Shown here piece after piece: positions 37,390 to 46,415 of a stretch of 64,000 nucleotides of DNA. Positions within the stretch are counted from its first letter, which is position 1. Every line of letters begins with the position of its first letter. Made by a program: the position numbers and the translations under genes. Origin of the DNA: Croceibacterium atlanticum (lineage in GTDB: Bacteria > Pseudomonadota > Alphaproteobacteria > Sphingomonadales > Sphingomonadaceae); contig NZ_CP011452.2 in assembly GCF_001008165.2 (NCBI RefSeq), positions 3,322,292 to 3,386,291 of the forward strand, written 5' to 3'. Under the pieces are notes generated by a model. That model made no database searches. It had not been told where the DNA came from and saw nothing but the letters and a program-made list of their open reading frames with translations.

Positions 37390-37484
37390 TTCATAACACT
37401 CCTAGCGCGACCTTAAATCTCTCTAAATTCGGGTTGTTTTTGGAGACTAGAACCCAAAACCCGGGGTTTGAGTTCCCGCCAGGG

Positions 37485-38009
37485 TCAGAGCTTGCCGAAT
37501 TTTGCCTCATATCCGGCCTTATCGCCGGAGGAGAGGAGGCGGGCCTGTTCGGGCCAGTTGTCGCGCCGGATACGGCCCTGAAAACGGCCGAGCTGGGCAT
37601 CTATCCGGTCGATTTCGGCATCGTCCCAATCGGCAATCTGGGTGAAATGCGTGATGCCCAGATCGTGCAATTGCTGCGCCAGCTTGGGGCCGATGCCCTT
37701 GATCCGGGTCAGTTCGTCATGGCTGCTTTCGACATGGACGGGCCGCGCCGCGGCGGCGACCGCTTCACCCACGCCAGCCATGCCGACGGGTGTAACGGGG
37801 GGCAGGTCTTCGCCCGAATCCGCAGAAGCGGCAGGCGGCGCGTCGATCAGCGCCTGGTTGCGCTTTGCCGCTGCGGGCTGATCTTCTTCCGGCTTTTCGA
37901 GAGTAACCGTGGTGCGCCGATTGGCGGCGAAGATCCACCAGGCAACGATCAGCCCGACGACCAATGCGATGACCAGGAAAATCCAGTTCTGCTGGATCAG
38001 CTCTGCCAT
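37485..38009 (-). CDS. Membrane-anchored helix-hairpin-helix protein
   Basis: 174 residues. One N-terminal membrane helix (IFLVIALVVGLIVAWWIFA, residues about 10-28), a low-complexity linker rich in Ala/Pro/Glu, and a C-terminal helix-hairpin-helix region (LTRIKGIGPKLAQQLHDLGI, then FTQIADW). The HhH motif contacts DNA non-specifically in known proteins, and the type is similar to the C-terminal domain found fused to ribosomal-L21-like or NADH-dehydrogenase-like proteins in alphaproteobacteria. The function is unknown. RBS GGGAG lies upstream, and a 34-codon ORF ends 14 bases before the start. Confidence 0.82.
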   Translation of the reverse strand: MAELIQQNWIFLVIALVVGLIVAWWIFAANRRTTVTLEKPEEDQPAAAKRNQALIDAPPAASADSGEDLPPVTPVGMAGVGEAVAAAARPVHVESSHDELTRIKGIGPKLAQQLHDLGITHFTQIADWDDAEIDRIDAQLGRFQGRIRRDNWPEQARLLSSGDKAGYEAKFGKL

Positions 38010-38023
38010 AACAGTCTATCTCC

Positions 38024-38128
38024 CTATTCGGTCCTGCTCTCGTCCCGGCCCCACAGGCCCCAGCCGATCGCGAGCCCGGCGCCATAGGCGACAAGCGACA
38101 GCACAACCAGCTCAAGACTTATCGGCAT
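38024..38128 (-). CDS. 34-residue single-pass membrane microprotein
   Basis: A very short open frame (ATG at 38128, stop at 38024) directly upstream of the HhH gene, with a 14-base gap. The predicted peptide starts MPISLELVVLSLVAYGAG and continues as one hydrophobic helix ending in a charged tail (GRDESRTE). Composition and GC3 look coding and the helix is plausible, but the RBS is weak and there is no homology evidence beyond the operon-like spacing. Confidence 0.5.
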   Translation of the reverse strand: MPISLELVVLSLVAYGAGLAIGWGLWGRDESRTE

Positions 38129-38192
38129 GGGCGGCTCTTAATGGTCTTTGCCCGGGCTTGGCAATGGACGTGGAAATGCTGCACGATTTGCA

Positions 38193-38939
38193 TCAGCGCG
38201 GGCCGGGCGTGTCCACAGGGGTCGGCACGATTGCTTCGGTCGCAATGACCGAAAATTCGATCCGGCGATTGGCCGGGTCCGTGGGATCCAGCCCTTCGAC
38301 CGGATCGCTCGATCCCATGCCCCGCACGCGCAGACCGTCTGCCGGAATTCCGCGATTCATCAGGGCGAGACGCACGGCTTCGGCCCGGTCGGCGGACAAG
38401 GCGAGGTTGCCCGGTTCCGGCCCCGAGGAATCGGTGTGCCCGGTAATGGCGATGATGCTGCCAAGGCAGGGGCGCAGCGCGGCGGCGACTTCATCCAGCA
38501 ATTGCTGGCTGGCTGCGTCGATCCGGGTGGAGCTTTCCTCGAACCGGATGGTGCGCGCGCGAAGCAATGCCTCCACTTCGTTCTGGCAGTGCAGCGGACG
38601 GATCGGTGCGGCACTGCTTTCCGCCAGGGCCGAGCCGTCCGTCCAGCGAATGCCGCCTGCGCCGGGTATCGCGGCCACGACGTTGGCGATGCGGGCGCGG
38701 GTCGCCTCGTTCAGCTCTTCCCCTCCGCTAAGCAGTGGGTGCCGCGTGGGCAGGCCACCTTCCGTCCGGAAATGGGCGATCACGGGCGCGCCGCGCGCTT
38801 CGGCAATGGCCAGTTCCGCACGCGCTGCAAGATCATCGGCCATGGCGGCGCCGTTCATCCGGCTGGCCGCCAGCGCCAGCGCCATGCAAAGCAGGGCACC
38901 GGCGACGATGGGCAGATAGGGGGAACGCAACGCGGACAT
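38193..38939 (-). CDS. OmpA-family peptidoglycan-binding protein
   Basis: 248 residues with an uncleaved or cleavable N-terminal hydrophobic segment (residues about 8-25), a middle region, and a C-terminal OmpA-like domain with ITGHTDSSGPEPGNLALSADRAEAVRLAL and GLRVRGMGSSDPV. The Asp and Arg in this motif bind diaminopimelate in characterised OmpA domains. Localisation should be periplasmic, tethered to the inner membrane. It ends far from neighbours and probably forms its own unit or follows the flippase gene, 20 bases upstream. Confidence 0.82.
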   Translation of the reverse strand: MSALRSPYLPIVAGALLCMALALAASRMNGAAMADDLAARAELAIAEARGAPVIAHFRTEGGLPTRHPLLSGGEELNEATRARIANVVAAIPGAGGIRWTDGSALAESSAAPIRPLHCQNEVEALLRARTIRFEESSTRIDAASQQLLDEVAAALRPCLGSIIAITGHTDSSGPEPGNLALSADRAEAVRLALMNRGIPADGLRVRGMGSSDPVEGLDPTDPANRRIEFSVIATEAIVPTPVDTPGPR

Positions 38940-38959
38940 GGGGCCTTACTAGCGGGAAA

Positions 38960-40486
38960 TCACTTGCCGTCGATAGTTTCGGGCGGCTCTTCCTCGGTCA
39001 TCTTGCGGCGGAACAGCACACGGTCTTCCGGGCCGAACCCTTTGGTCCAGATGACCCAGCCATAAGCGAGCAATATGGCCGGGATGCCGAAGGCAAGCTC
39101 CGCCCATTCGGGCAGCAGCAGCATGAACTGGCCGACCACGACCGCGACCGCGACGGCCCAGACCAGTGCCCAGCGCCAATTGTTCACCGGCTCGTGCAGG
39201 ATGCGGCCCAGCATCAAAGCCTTGATCAGCGATGCCGCGCCCAGTGCCAGCATCAGCGCAGCGGCTGCGGCGGCGGCGCGATAATATTCGTTCCAGTCAT
39301 AATGATCGGCCACCAACATGGCGCCCACGGTCAGCAGCGCCTGCAGCCCGATCGTGCCTGCGGAAACCCACAGATTGCGCAGCCGCGCGACATAGACCAG
39401 CGCGGCTTCTGCGACGACGGCAGTCGCCGCCACCACTTCGGCAGCCAGCAGGAAAGCCAGTGCGCCGGTGCCGCCCACGAAGTTCGGCCCCACCAGCCCC
39501 ATCACCGCTTCGCCCGGAATGCCCAGGGCCAGCGCGACACCAGCCTGTGCGGCGGTGATCCAGAAGCCCACCTGGCACACCTGTTTCGCGATCGAGCTGT
39601 AATCCTTCTCCCGTAATTTGCGCGTGATGACCGGGCCGAGGATCGGTTCAAAACTGGTCTTGAGCTTCTGCGGCAGGCTGGCGACCTGTTGCGCGACGTA
39701 ATAGACGCCGACTGCCGTCGGGGCGGCAAACAGGCCGAGAATGAAGATATCGAGCCGCCTCGTTCCCCATTCGATTGCGTCTGCCGCGGCCAGCGGCGCA
39801 CCGCGAATTGTCAGGCTGCTCATCCGGCTGAAGGAAGGGCGCCAGCCGCCGCCCGGCAGGCCATAGCTGCGCAGGAACGGGATCAGCGCCGTGATCAGCG
39901 CCGCATAAATGGATATCAGATAGGCGAGCGACAATCCGCTGGCGGGTGTTACCAGATACATGACGCCGGCCATGATCGAGATCGTCCATGGCTCGACAAT
40001 GGCGCGCGCGCGTACCGTCGTGGCGATGTCATAGCGGTAAGCCTGCGCGGCGAGGATGATTTCCGTCAGCGCCAGTGCCGGTATTGCCAGAACCAGCAGC
40101 TTGTCGGTTTCGGTATAGATGCCGCTGGGAAACATCGGCGCCGGTACGAACCACAGCAACAGCGCCGCCAGTGCGCCAACGCCGCAGGCCAGAACCAGCC
40201 CGTCCGCCACCAGGCCCGGATGCTGATCCTGATCATCGCTATCGGAAAGGCGCTGCGCCAGGCCGCGCTTTTCGCCCATCGTGCAAAGCATGGCGATCAG
40301 TTCGACAATCACCAGCGCCGATGCAAAACGCCCCAGCGCCGCCGCACCATAGAGGCGGCCGGCAATGAACAGGAAGGGAAGGCGTGCGGCCAGCCGCAGC
40401 AGGAAGCCGAAGAAATTCGTCCGCCCGCCCTTGGCCAGCGCGACCAGATCGCCGCCCTGTTCCTCCGTCGCTGTCTTAACGCTCAA
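38960..40486 (-). CDS. Polysaccharide flippase-like membrane protein (MATE/Wzx superfamily)
   Basis: 508 residues from a TTG at 40486 that overlaps the gpsA stop as TTGA, with GAAGGACC upstream; an open frame extending to 40771 is a shadow of gpsA. About twelve to fourteen hydrophobic helices are spread along the protein, e.g. ILGLFAAPTAVGVYYVAQQVA, with Arg/Lys-rich cytoplasmic loops. This matches oligosaccharide or lipopolysaccharide O-unit flippases. The substrate is unknown. No glycosyltransferase genes are nearby, which is unusual for a Wzx. Confidence 0.8.
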   Translation of the reverse strand: MSVKTATEEQGGDLVALAKGGRTNFFGFLLRLAARLPFLFIAGRLYGAAALGRFASALVIVELIAMLCTMGEKRGLAQRLSDSDDQDQHPGLVADGLVLACGVGALAALLLWFVPAPMFPSGIYTETDKLLVLAIPALALTEIILAAQAYRYDIATTVRARAIVEPWTISIMAGVMYLVTPASGLSLAYLISIYAALITALIPFLRSYGLPGGGWRPSFSRMSSLTIRGAPLAAADAIEWGTRRLDIFILGLFAAPTAVGVYYVAQQVASLPQKLKTSFEPILGPVITRKLREKDYSSIAKQVCQVGFWITAAQAGVALALGIPGEAVMGLVGPNFVGGTGALAFLLAAEVVAATAVVAEAALVYVARLRNLWVSAGTIGLQALLTVGAMLVADHYDWNEYYRAAAAAAALMLALGAASLIKALMLGRILHEPVNNWRWALVWAVAVAVVVGQFMLLLPEWAELAFGIPAILLAYGWVIWTKGFGPEDRVLFRRKMTEEEPPETIDGK

Positions 40487-41478
40487 GCGGACGGTCCTTC
40501 GGCCTTGAGCGGGCGGGCGAGCAGGCCGGTGACGATGTCGCGGGCGTCCGCGCCGTCCAGCAGGCGATTGACCGCATCGACGATGGGCATGGAAATGCCC
40601 CGGCTGGCAGCCATTTCCGCCAGGACCGGAGCGGTAAAGGCGCCTTCGGCCACCGTATGCCGGTTGGCCATCAGTTCCGATGCCTTCGCACCTTTGCCCA
40701 GCGCTTCGCCAAGGGAAAAATTGCGGCTGGAGGTGGAAGAGCAGGTCAGCACCAGATCGCCGAGACCGCACAGCCCCGACAGAGTCTGGCGATCAGCGCC
40801 CAGCGCTTCGCCGAAACGCTGCATTTCGGCATAGCCGCGCGCGATCAGGGCAGCGCGTGCGTTCTGGCCGAGGCCCAGCCCGTCGACCACGCCGCAGGCG
40901 ATGGCCAGCACGTTCTTGACCGCGCCGCCGATTTCCGCGCCGGTCAGATCGTCGCTGTAATAGGGGCGGAAGCTCGGCCGGCCGAGTGCGGAGGAAAGGC
41001 GTTGCCATTGTTCCTCGCCACCGCCGCAGGCCAGGGTGATCGCGGTCGGCATTCCGGCGGCGACTTCATGCGCGAAGGTCGGCCCGGAAAGGACGGCGAT
41101 CTGGCTGGCCGGTGCGGCCTGTGACGCCACTTCATGCATCATGCGGCCGGTCTTCGCCTCTATCCCCTTGGCGCACAGAACCAGATCGCGCGGGAAGGCG
41201 GACATGCGGGAGAGCGTTTCCGCCAGAAATTGCGCCGGAGTTACCAGCAGCAGGATCGCGCATTGCGCCATCTCGCCCAGATCGGAGGTAGCGCGGATGG
41301 TTTGCGCCAATCGGGCGGAGGGGAGATAGAGTGAATTGGTGTGGCTTCTGTTGATTTCCTCCACCAGTGCCGGCTCATGCGCCCAGATCAGCACGTCGCG
41401 GCCATCGCTGGCGATCATCTGCGCCAGCGCGGTGCCCCAGGCCCCGGCGCCGACCACCCCGATTTCCGGCGTTTTCAT
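40483..41478 (-). CDS. gpsA: Glycerol-3-phosphate dehydrogenase [NAD(P)+]
   Basis: 331 residues. The Rossmann start is [25 protein letters not shown]-like and [24 protein letters not shown] (substrate-binding Lys) are present, and [12 protein letters not shown] follows. It reduces dihydroxyacetone phosphate to sn-glycerol 3-phosphate for phospholipids. Its start overlaps the tsaD stop by four bases (ATGA) and its stop overlaps the flippase start. Confidence 0.95.
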   Translation of the reverse strand: MKTPEIGVVGAGAWGTALAQMIASDGRDVLIWAHEPALVEEINRSHTNSLYLPSARLAQTIRATSDLGEMAQCAILLLVTPAQFLAETLSRMSAFPRDLVLCAKGIEAKTGRMMHEVASQAAPASQIAVLSGPTFAHEVAAGMPTAITLACGGGEEQWQRLSSALGRPSFRPYYSDDLTGAEIGGAVKNVLAIACGVVDGLGLGQNARAALIARGYAEMQRFGEALGADRQTLSGLCGLGDLVLTCSSTSSRNFSLGEALGKGAKASELMANRHTVAEGAFTAPVLAEMAASRGISMPIVDAVNRLLDGADARDIVTGLLARPLKAEGPSA

Positions 41479-42512
41479 GCCTTTACTCCCGCACCGCGCA
41501 CCGGCTCTGCCCCCGGATCGAGCGGCCAGCGCGGGCGGGCCGACACGTCGAGCGGATCGGCATCGGCACCGGCCTGCAATTTCTCGATTCCGGCCCAGGC
41601 GATCATGGCGGCATTATCGGTGCAGAGCGGCAGGGGCGGGGCAGTGAAGCGCAGGCCATGGCGCGCGGCCAGACCTTCCAGCGCGGTGCGGATCGTGCGA
41701 TTGGCGGCGACCCCGCCGGCCACGACCAGCGCGCTGACATCGCCCATTCCGGCCAATGCCTTTTCAAGCCGGTCGAGAATGCAATCGACCGCTGCCTGCT
41801 GGAAACTCGCCGCGATATCTTCGGCGCGGTGATCCCCGCTTTCATGCGCGCGCAGAACGGCGCTCTTCAGCCCGGCGAAGGAGAAATGCGGTTCCGCGCT
41901 GCCGCGCAGCGGACGCGGCAGGCGCACCGCTTTGGCATCGCCCTGCGCGGCCAGCCGTTCCACCGCGGGGCCGCCCGGATAGCCGAGGCCGAGGATCTTG
42001 GCGGTCTTGTCGAAAGCTTCGCCCAGCGCATCGTCGATCGTGGTGGCAAGCCGGCGATAGCGGCCAACGCCTTCCACCCGCAGGATCTGGCAGTGCCCGC
42101 CAGATACCAGCAGCAGGGCATAGGGATATTCCAGCGTCTCATCCGCGAGGCGCGGGCTCAGCGCGTGGCCTTCCAGGTGGTTGATCGCCAGCAGCGGCTT
42201 GTCCCCGGCCATGGCCAGCGCCTTTGCCGTCACCAGGCCGACCATCACGCCGCCGATCAGGCCAGGACCGGCCGTGGCCGCGATGGCATCGCACTGGTCG
42301 AGCGTGACCTCCGCTTCATCCAGCACTTTTTCGATCAGCGGGGCCAGCCGTTCAGCATGGGCGCGGGCGGCGATTTCCGGAACCACGCCGCCATAGGGCG
42401 CATGCGCTTCTTCCTGCGAGGCGATGGCCTGCGCAAGGATCCGCCGGTCATCCGTGACCAGCGCCGCTGCGGTTTCATCGCAGCTGCTTTCAATACCCAA
42501 TACGATCCTCAT
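41475..42512 (-). CDS. tsaD: tRNA N6-threonylcarbamoyladenosine synthase subunit
   Basis: 345 residues from the ATG at 42512. Motifs: [15 protein letters not shown], the metal-binding HxxxH in [22 protein letters not shown] and [10 protein letters not shown] (ASKHA ATPase fold). It transfers threonylcarbamoyl to A37 of ANN-decoding tRNAs together with TsaB/E, which are not in the window. It diverges from hemC with 46 bases between start codons; tsaD-gpsA with hemC divergent is a common alphaproteobacterial order. Confidence 0.97.
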   Translation of the reverse strand: MRIVLGIESSCDETAAALVTDDRRILAQAIASQEEAHAPYGGVVPEIAARAHAERLAPLIEKVLDEAEVTLDQCDAIAATAGPGLIGGVMVGLVTAKALAMAGDKPLLAINHLEGHALSPRLADETLEYPYALLLVSGGHCQILRVEGVGRYRRLATTIDDALGEAFDKTAKILGLGYPGGPAVERLAAQGDAKAVRLPRPLRGSAEPHFSFAGLKSAVLRAHESGDHRAEDIAASFQQAAVDCILDRLEKALAGMGDVSALVVAGGVAANRTIRTALEGLAARHGLRFTAPPLPLCTDNAAMIAWAGIEKLQAGADADPLDVSARPRWPLDPGAEPVRGAGVKA

Positions 42513-42558
42513 CCCGGGTTCCACTGGACGCAAATGGCGATTAGGGCAAGCGGACCCA

Positions 42559-43485
42559 ATGAGCGAAACCATACTGAAACTCGGAACCCGGCGTTCACCA
42601 CTGGCCCTGGCGCAGGCGGAGGAAACGCGTGCGCGGCTGTGCCACATCCATGGCTGGGACGAAAACGAGGTCGAACTCGTGCCTGTCGTCGCCAGCGGTG
42701 ACAAGGTGCAGGACCGGCCTCTGGCCGAAATCGGCGGCAAGGCCCTGTGGACCAAGGAACTGGATGGCTGGCTGGCGGAAGGGCTGATCGATGCATCGGT
42801 TCATTCGCTGAAGGATGTCGAAACGATCCGGCCAGAAAGCCTGACCATTGCCGCGATCCTGCCGCGCGCGGACAAGCGCGATGTCCTGCTGGGTGCGGAA
42901 AGCGTCCATGCCCTGCCGCAAGGCGCGGTGATCGGCACCAGCGCACCCCGCCGCGCGGCGCAGGCGCTGCATTTGCGGCCGGATTGCAGGATCGTGCTGT
43001 TCCGCGGCAATGTCGCAACCCGCATGGCCAGGCTGGCCGCCGGGGATGCCGACGCCACTTTCCTTGCCGCCGCCGGTCTGGCGCGTCTTGGGCAGGACGG
43101 AACGGGCCACAAGCAGGATCCGGGCGAATGGCTGCCGGCCCCGTCACAAGGGGCGATCGCGATCGAATGCCGCGCGGGGGACAGCCGCGTGCTGGATCTG
43201 ATCGGTGCGCTGGATCACGCACCCAGCCGGGCGGAAGTGATGGCGGAACGGGCCTTGCTGCATCGGCTTGGCGGCAATTGTCACAGTGCGGTGGCGGTCC
43301 TGTGCGATTACGCGGACGGGCAATTATCCATGCACGCTGCCCTGTTCAGCCCGGACGGGGCGGAACGGGTGGACGGCGAAGCGCAATTTGCCGCGGGCGA
43401 CATCGATGCCCCCTTGCGGCTTGCGGCCGACCTTCTGGATCGCGCAACACCGGGCATCGCGGCGCAATTCGCCGGATCGCAATGA
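42559..43485 (+). CDS. hemC: Hydroxymethylbilane synthase (porphobilinogen deaminase)
   Basis: 308 residues from the ATG at 42559. Motifs: [23 protein letters not shown]-type active-site Asp region, [19 protein letters not shown] arginines, and the dipyrromethane-cofactor Cys in [10 protein letters not shown]. It polymerises four porphobilinogens to preuroporphyrinogen. It overlaps hemD by four bases. Confidence 0.97.
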   Translation: MSETILKLGTRRSPLALAQAEETRARLCHIHGWDENEVELVPVVASGDKVQDRPLAEIGGKALWTKELDGWLAEGLIDASVHSLKDVETIRPESLTIAAILPRADKRDVLLGAESVHALPQGAVIGTSAPRRAAQALHLRPDCRIVLFRGNVATRMARLAAGDADATFLAAAGLARLGQDGTGHKQDPGEWLPAPSQGAIAIECRAGDSRVLDLIGALDHAPSRAEVMAERALLHRLGGNCHSAVAVLCDYADGQLSMHAALFSPDGAERVDGEAQFAAGDIDAPLRLAADLLDRATPGIAAQFAGSQ

Positions 43486-44177
43486 TGCTGCCGGTTGCGG
43501 TAATCCGGCCGGAGCCGGGTTGCTCCGCCACGGTAAGGGCGGGGCGCGAAGCCGGGCTGGAAATGCTGGCCTGCCCGCTGTCGGAAATCCGCCCGGTCGC
43601 CTGGCAGCCGCCATCCCCGGACAGCGTCGATGCGCTGTTGCTGGGAAGCGCCAATGCTATCCGTCATGGCGGGAAGGCGCTGGAGAAATTCAGGGACAAG
43701 CCCGTCTATGCCGTGGGGCAGGCGACCGCCGAAGCCGCGCGACAGGCGGGTTTCAGCATAGCGGGCGTTGGCGGCGGACATTTGCAGATCCTGATCGATA
43801 CGCAGGATGGCCTGCCGTCCCGCCTGTTGCGTATTTCGGGGGCCGAATATGTGCCGCTGAAAATCCCCGACGGGATCGAGGTGAAGCAATGCATTGCCTA
43901 TGAGAATGCACCTTTGCCGCTGCCGGATGAAATGGCGCAAAGGATCGGCAAGGGCGCAGTGGTTCTGCTTTATTCGGCGGCCAGCGCGCGCCATTTCGCT
44001 GCGGAATGTGACCGGCTGGGCATTTTGCGCGGGGGCATGCTTCTGGCGGCGCTGGGGCCGCGTATTGCAGATGCGGCCGGTTCAGGCTGGGGCAAGCTGC
44101 AAAGTGCTCCCCAGCCCAATGAAGCAGCGTTGTTGGCTTTGGCGTCCGACCTGTGCCATGAACCGGGGCATATCTGA
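43482..44177 (+). CDS. hemD: Uroporphyrinogen-III synthase
   Basis: 231 residues from the ATG at 43482 (ATGA overlap with hemC; a second ATG follows at 43485). Sequence conservation in this family is low. Supporting features are an N-terminal VAVIRPEPG, a central LLLGSANAIRHGG, and VLLYSAASARHFA near the C-terminal half, matching the two-domain HemD layout, together with its position after hemC. It closes the tetrapyrrole ring with inversion of ring D. Confidence 0.9.
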   Translation: MMLPVAVIRPEPGCSATVRAGREAGLEMLACPLSEIRPVAWQPPSPDSVDALLLGSANAIRHGGKALEKFRDKPVYAVGQATAEAARQAGFSIAGVGGGHLQILIDTQDGLPSRLLRISGAEYVPLKIPDGIEVKQCIAYENAPLPLPDEMAQRIGKGAVVLLYSAASARHFAAECDRLGILRGGMLLAALGPRIADAAGSGWGKLQSAPQPNEAALLALASDLCHEPGHI

Positions 44178-44221
44178 GACGAAGAGCCCGCCCGAATTCG
44201 CTGGGGTCGCGAAGGAAACGG

Positions 44222-45157
44222 ATGGAACATATCGATGCCCATGGGGCGGGCGCTTCGGCGCGCCGCCGGCAGATGCAGATGCGAACCATGCTGGGCATTG
44301 CGCTCGGCGCGTTCCTGGTAGGCGGGATCGCTACTTATTACCTGTTCGGGCCGGACGATATTTCGCCCGGCACGCTTTTTGCCGTGCGGCAGGAATCAGC
44401 GGATCAGCCCGCACAGAAAACCGCTACGCCCGAACCTGGCCCCGCACCTACCGCCACGCAGACGGGCGGCGGCACGCAGCTTATCACTGCCGAACGGGTG
44501 GAGCGTGTGGCCGAACAGCAGGGCGGCATCGATCAGCGTGTGGCGGCACTGGAACAGCGCATTGCCCGGCTGGACCTGCAGGCGCAGGCGGCCGCAGGTA
44601 ATGCAGCACGCGCCGAAGGCCTGCTGATCGCCTTCGCCACGCGGCGGGCGATCGAACGCGGGGCGCCGCTGGGTTATCTGGCGGACCAGTTGCGGCTGCG
44701 TTTTGGCGATGCGCATCCCAATTCGGTGCGCACCGTGATCGCCACGGCCCGCAACCCGATCACGCTGGATCAGTTGATTGCGCGGCTGGACGGGCTTTCC
44801 CCGGTGTTGAGCGAAGCCCCTTCCAATGAAGATACGTTCGATTGGCTAACACGCGAACTGGGTGAATTATTCGTCGTTCGTAGCGAGGATACGCCGTCCC
44901 CGGCTGCGGACAGGCGGCTGGAAAGGGCGCGCCTGTTCCTGCGCAGCGGCCGGCCCGAATCGGCCGTGGCCGAAGTGCGGCACCTGCCCAATGCAGCAGC
45001 CGCCAGTGGCTGGATCGCCGATGCGGAACGGTATGCCGCGGCGCAACGTGCGCTGGAATTGCTGGAAACGACCGCAATTCTGGAACCGCGCGAATTGCGG
45101 GACGGGTCCGGCAACAGGGTGGAACAGCCGAGCCCGGCGGTCAGCGGCAGCGAATAG
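44222..45157 (+). CDS. Mitofilin/HemX-like inner-membrane protein
   Basis: 311 residues. A short cytoplasmic N-terminus is followed by one membrane helix (residues about 20-42), a Pro/Thr-rich linker, a coiled-coil stretch (AERVERVAEQQGGIDQRVAA then LEQRIARLDLQAQ), and a helical C-terminal domain. This is the alphaproteobacterial mitofilin-like (COG4223) family that usually follows hemD. Homologues shape inner membranes; a direct haem role is not shown. It starts 44 bases after hemD. Confidence 0.8.
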   Translation: MEHIDAHGAGASARRRQMQMRTMLGIALGAFLVGGIATYYLFGPDDISPGTLFAVRQESADQPAQKTATPEPGPAPTATQTGGGTQLITAERVERVAEQQGGIDQRVAALEQRIARLDLQAQAAAGNAARAEGLLIAFATRRAIERGAPLGYLADQLRLRFGDAHPNSVRTVIATARNPITLDQLIARLDGLSPVLSEAPSNEDTFDWLTRELGELFVVRSEDTPSPAADRRLERARLFLRSGRPESAVAEVRHLPNAAAASGWIADAERYAAAQRALELLETTAILEPRELRDGSGNRVEQPSPAVSGSE

Positions 45158-45172
45158 GTTCGCGCAGGGCGG

Positions 45173-46387
45173 TCAGGCCCGCAGCAATTCCGGCAATTCG
45201 CCGGAAACGCCGCGCGCCTCGTCCATGAACCAGCCCTTCAGGGGCGGAGTGCGCTGGACCACGCTCATGCCCAGGCGGCGGATCGCGCTGGGCAGGCGGC
45301 CGGGAATGCCGAACAGCCGGGTCAGCGTATCGGTTGCCGCCATGACGGACAGGGAATCCAGCCCGCGCCAGCGTTCGTAACGGGCGAGCAATTGCGCATC
45401 GCCAATATCCAGGCCCAGCCGCATGCCATCGGTGATAACCTGCATCAGCGCGCCGACATCGCGCAGGCCGAGATTGAGCCCCTGGCCCGCGATCGGATGC
45501 ATCCCATGCGCCGCATCGCCCACCAGTGCCAGCCGCTGTGCCGTGATCTTCGCCGTATGCTGGAAGCTGAGCGGGTAGGATGATCTCTTGCTGTTCAGCG
45601 TGATCTTGCCGAACAGCCCCTTCATCCGCTTCTCGATTTCGTGGAGGAAGGCCCGGTCGGACAGGGTCAGCACGCCTTCCGCATCCTTTTCCGCCACGGT
45701 CCAGACCAGTGCGCTGCGATGCTGCCCCTCCGGCCCGTCCAGCATGGGCAGAAGGGCGAAGGGGCCAGCTGGATAGAAAATTTCCCAGGCGACATTGTCA
45801 TGCGGCTTTTCATGATCGATCCCGGCGATCAGCGCACGGTGGCTGTAATCCCACCGGGCCAGGGCAAGGCCGGCTTCGTCCCGAGTCGGGGAACGGCGGC
45901 CTTCCGCCGCGATCATCAGCGATGCTTCCAGCACCTGCCCATCATCCAGAACGGCCGATACGCCATGTTCGCCGCGATGCCGTTCGACCACGCGCGCCGG
46001 AGCGTTCCAGCTGATCAGTTCTTCCTTCTCCGCCGCTTCGAACAGCGCCTTGCGCAGTGTCAGGTTGGAGAACATGAAGCCCAGCGCGCCTTCATGCGGT
46101 TCAGGCTGGAAATCCAGCCGTCCGGGTTTCAGCCCATCCGAAACGGCGATGGCGGAGATGGGGCAGCCCTGCGATTTCAGCCGGTCGGCCAGGCCGATAT
46201 TGCTGAACAGGTTCCAGCTTGCGGTGGAAATGGCGCTGGCGCGCCCATCGAAACCGTCAGCCGTCAGTGCCGCTGGATCGGCCATGTCCACAACATGGCT
46301 GGACAGGCCCTTGCGGGCTGCGGCCAGGGCCAGCGTCATGCCGACGAGACCGCCGCCGAGGATCAGGAGTTCGCGCTTGTTCGCCAT
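45173..46387 (-). CDS. UbiH/UbiF-family FAD-dependent hydroxylase
   Basis: 404 residues. N-terminal FAD-binding GGGLVGMTLALAAARKGL, a central DG-type motif region, and the C-terminal GDAAHGMHPIAGQGLNLGLRDV (FAD and ribityl binding). This is the ubiquinone-biosynthesis monooxygenase family; the exact ring position (C5, C6, or C1) cannot be told because alphaproteobacterial members vary in regioselectivity. It diverges from the DsbD-like gene with only 28 bases between starts. Confidence 0.87.
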   Translation of the reverse strand: MANKRELLILGGGLVGMTLALAAARKGLSSHVVDMADPAALTADGFDGRASAISTASWNLFSNIGLADRLKSQGCPISAIAVSDGLKPGRLDFQPEPHEGALGFMFSNLTLRKALFEAAEKEELISWNAPARVVERHRGEHGVSAVLDDGQVLEASLMIAAEGRRSPTRDEAGLALARWDYSHRALIAGIDHEKPHDNVAWEIFYPAGPFALLPMLDGPEGQHRSALVWTVAEKDAEGVLTLSDRAFLHEIEKRMKGLFGKITLNSKRSSYPLSFQHTAKITAQRLALVGDAAHGMHPIAGQGLNLGLRDVGALMQVITDGMRLGLDIGDAQLLARYERWRGLDSLSVMAATDTLTRLFGIPGRLPSAIRRLGMSVVQRTPPLKGWFMDEARGVSGELPELLRA

Positions 46388-46415
46388 GGCTTAGGGTCCT
46401 AGATCGTGCAGCACG

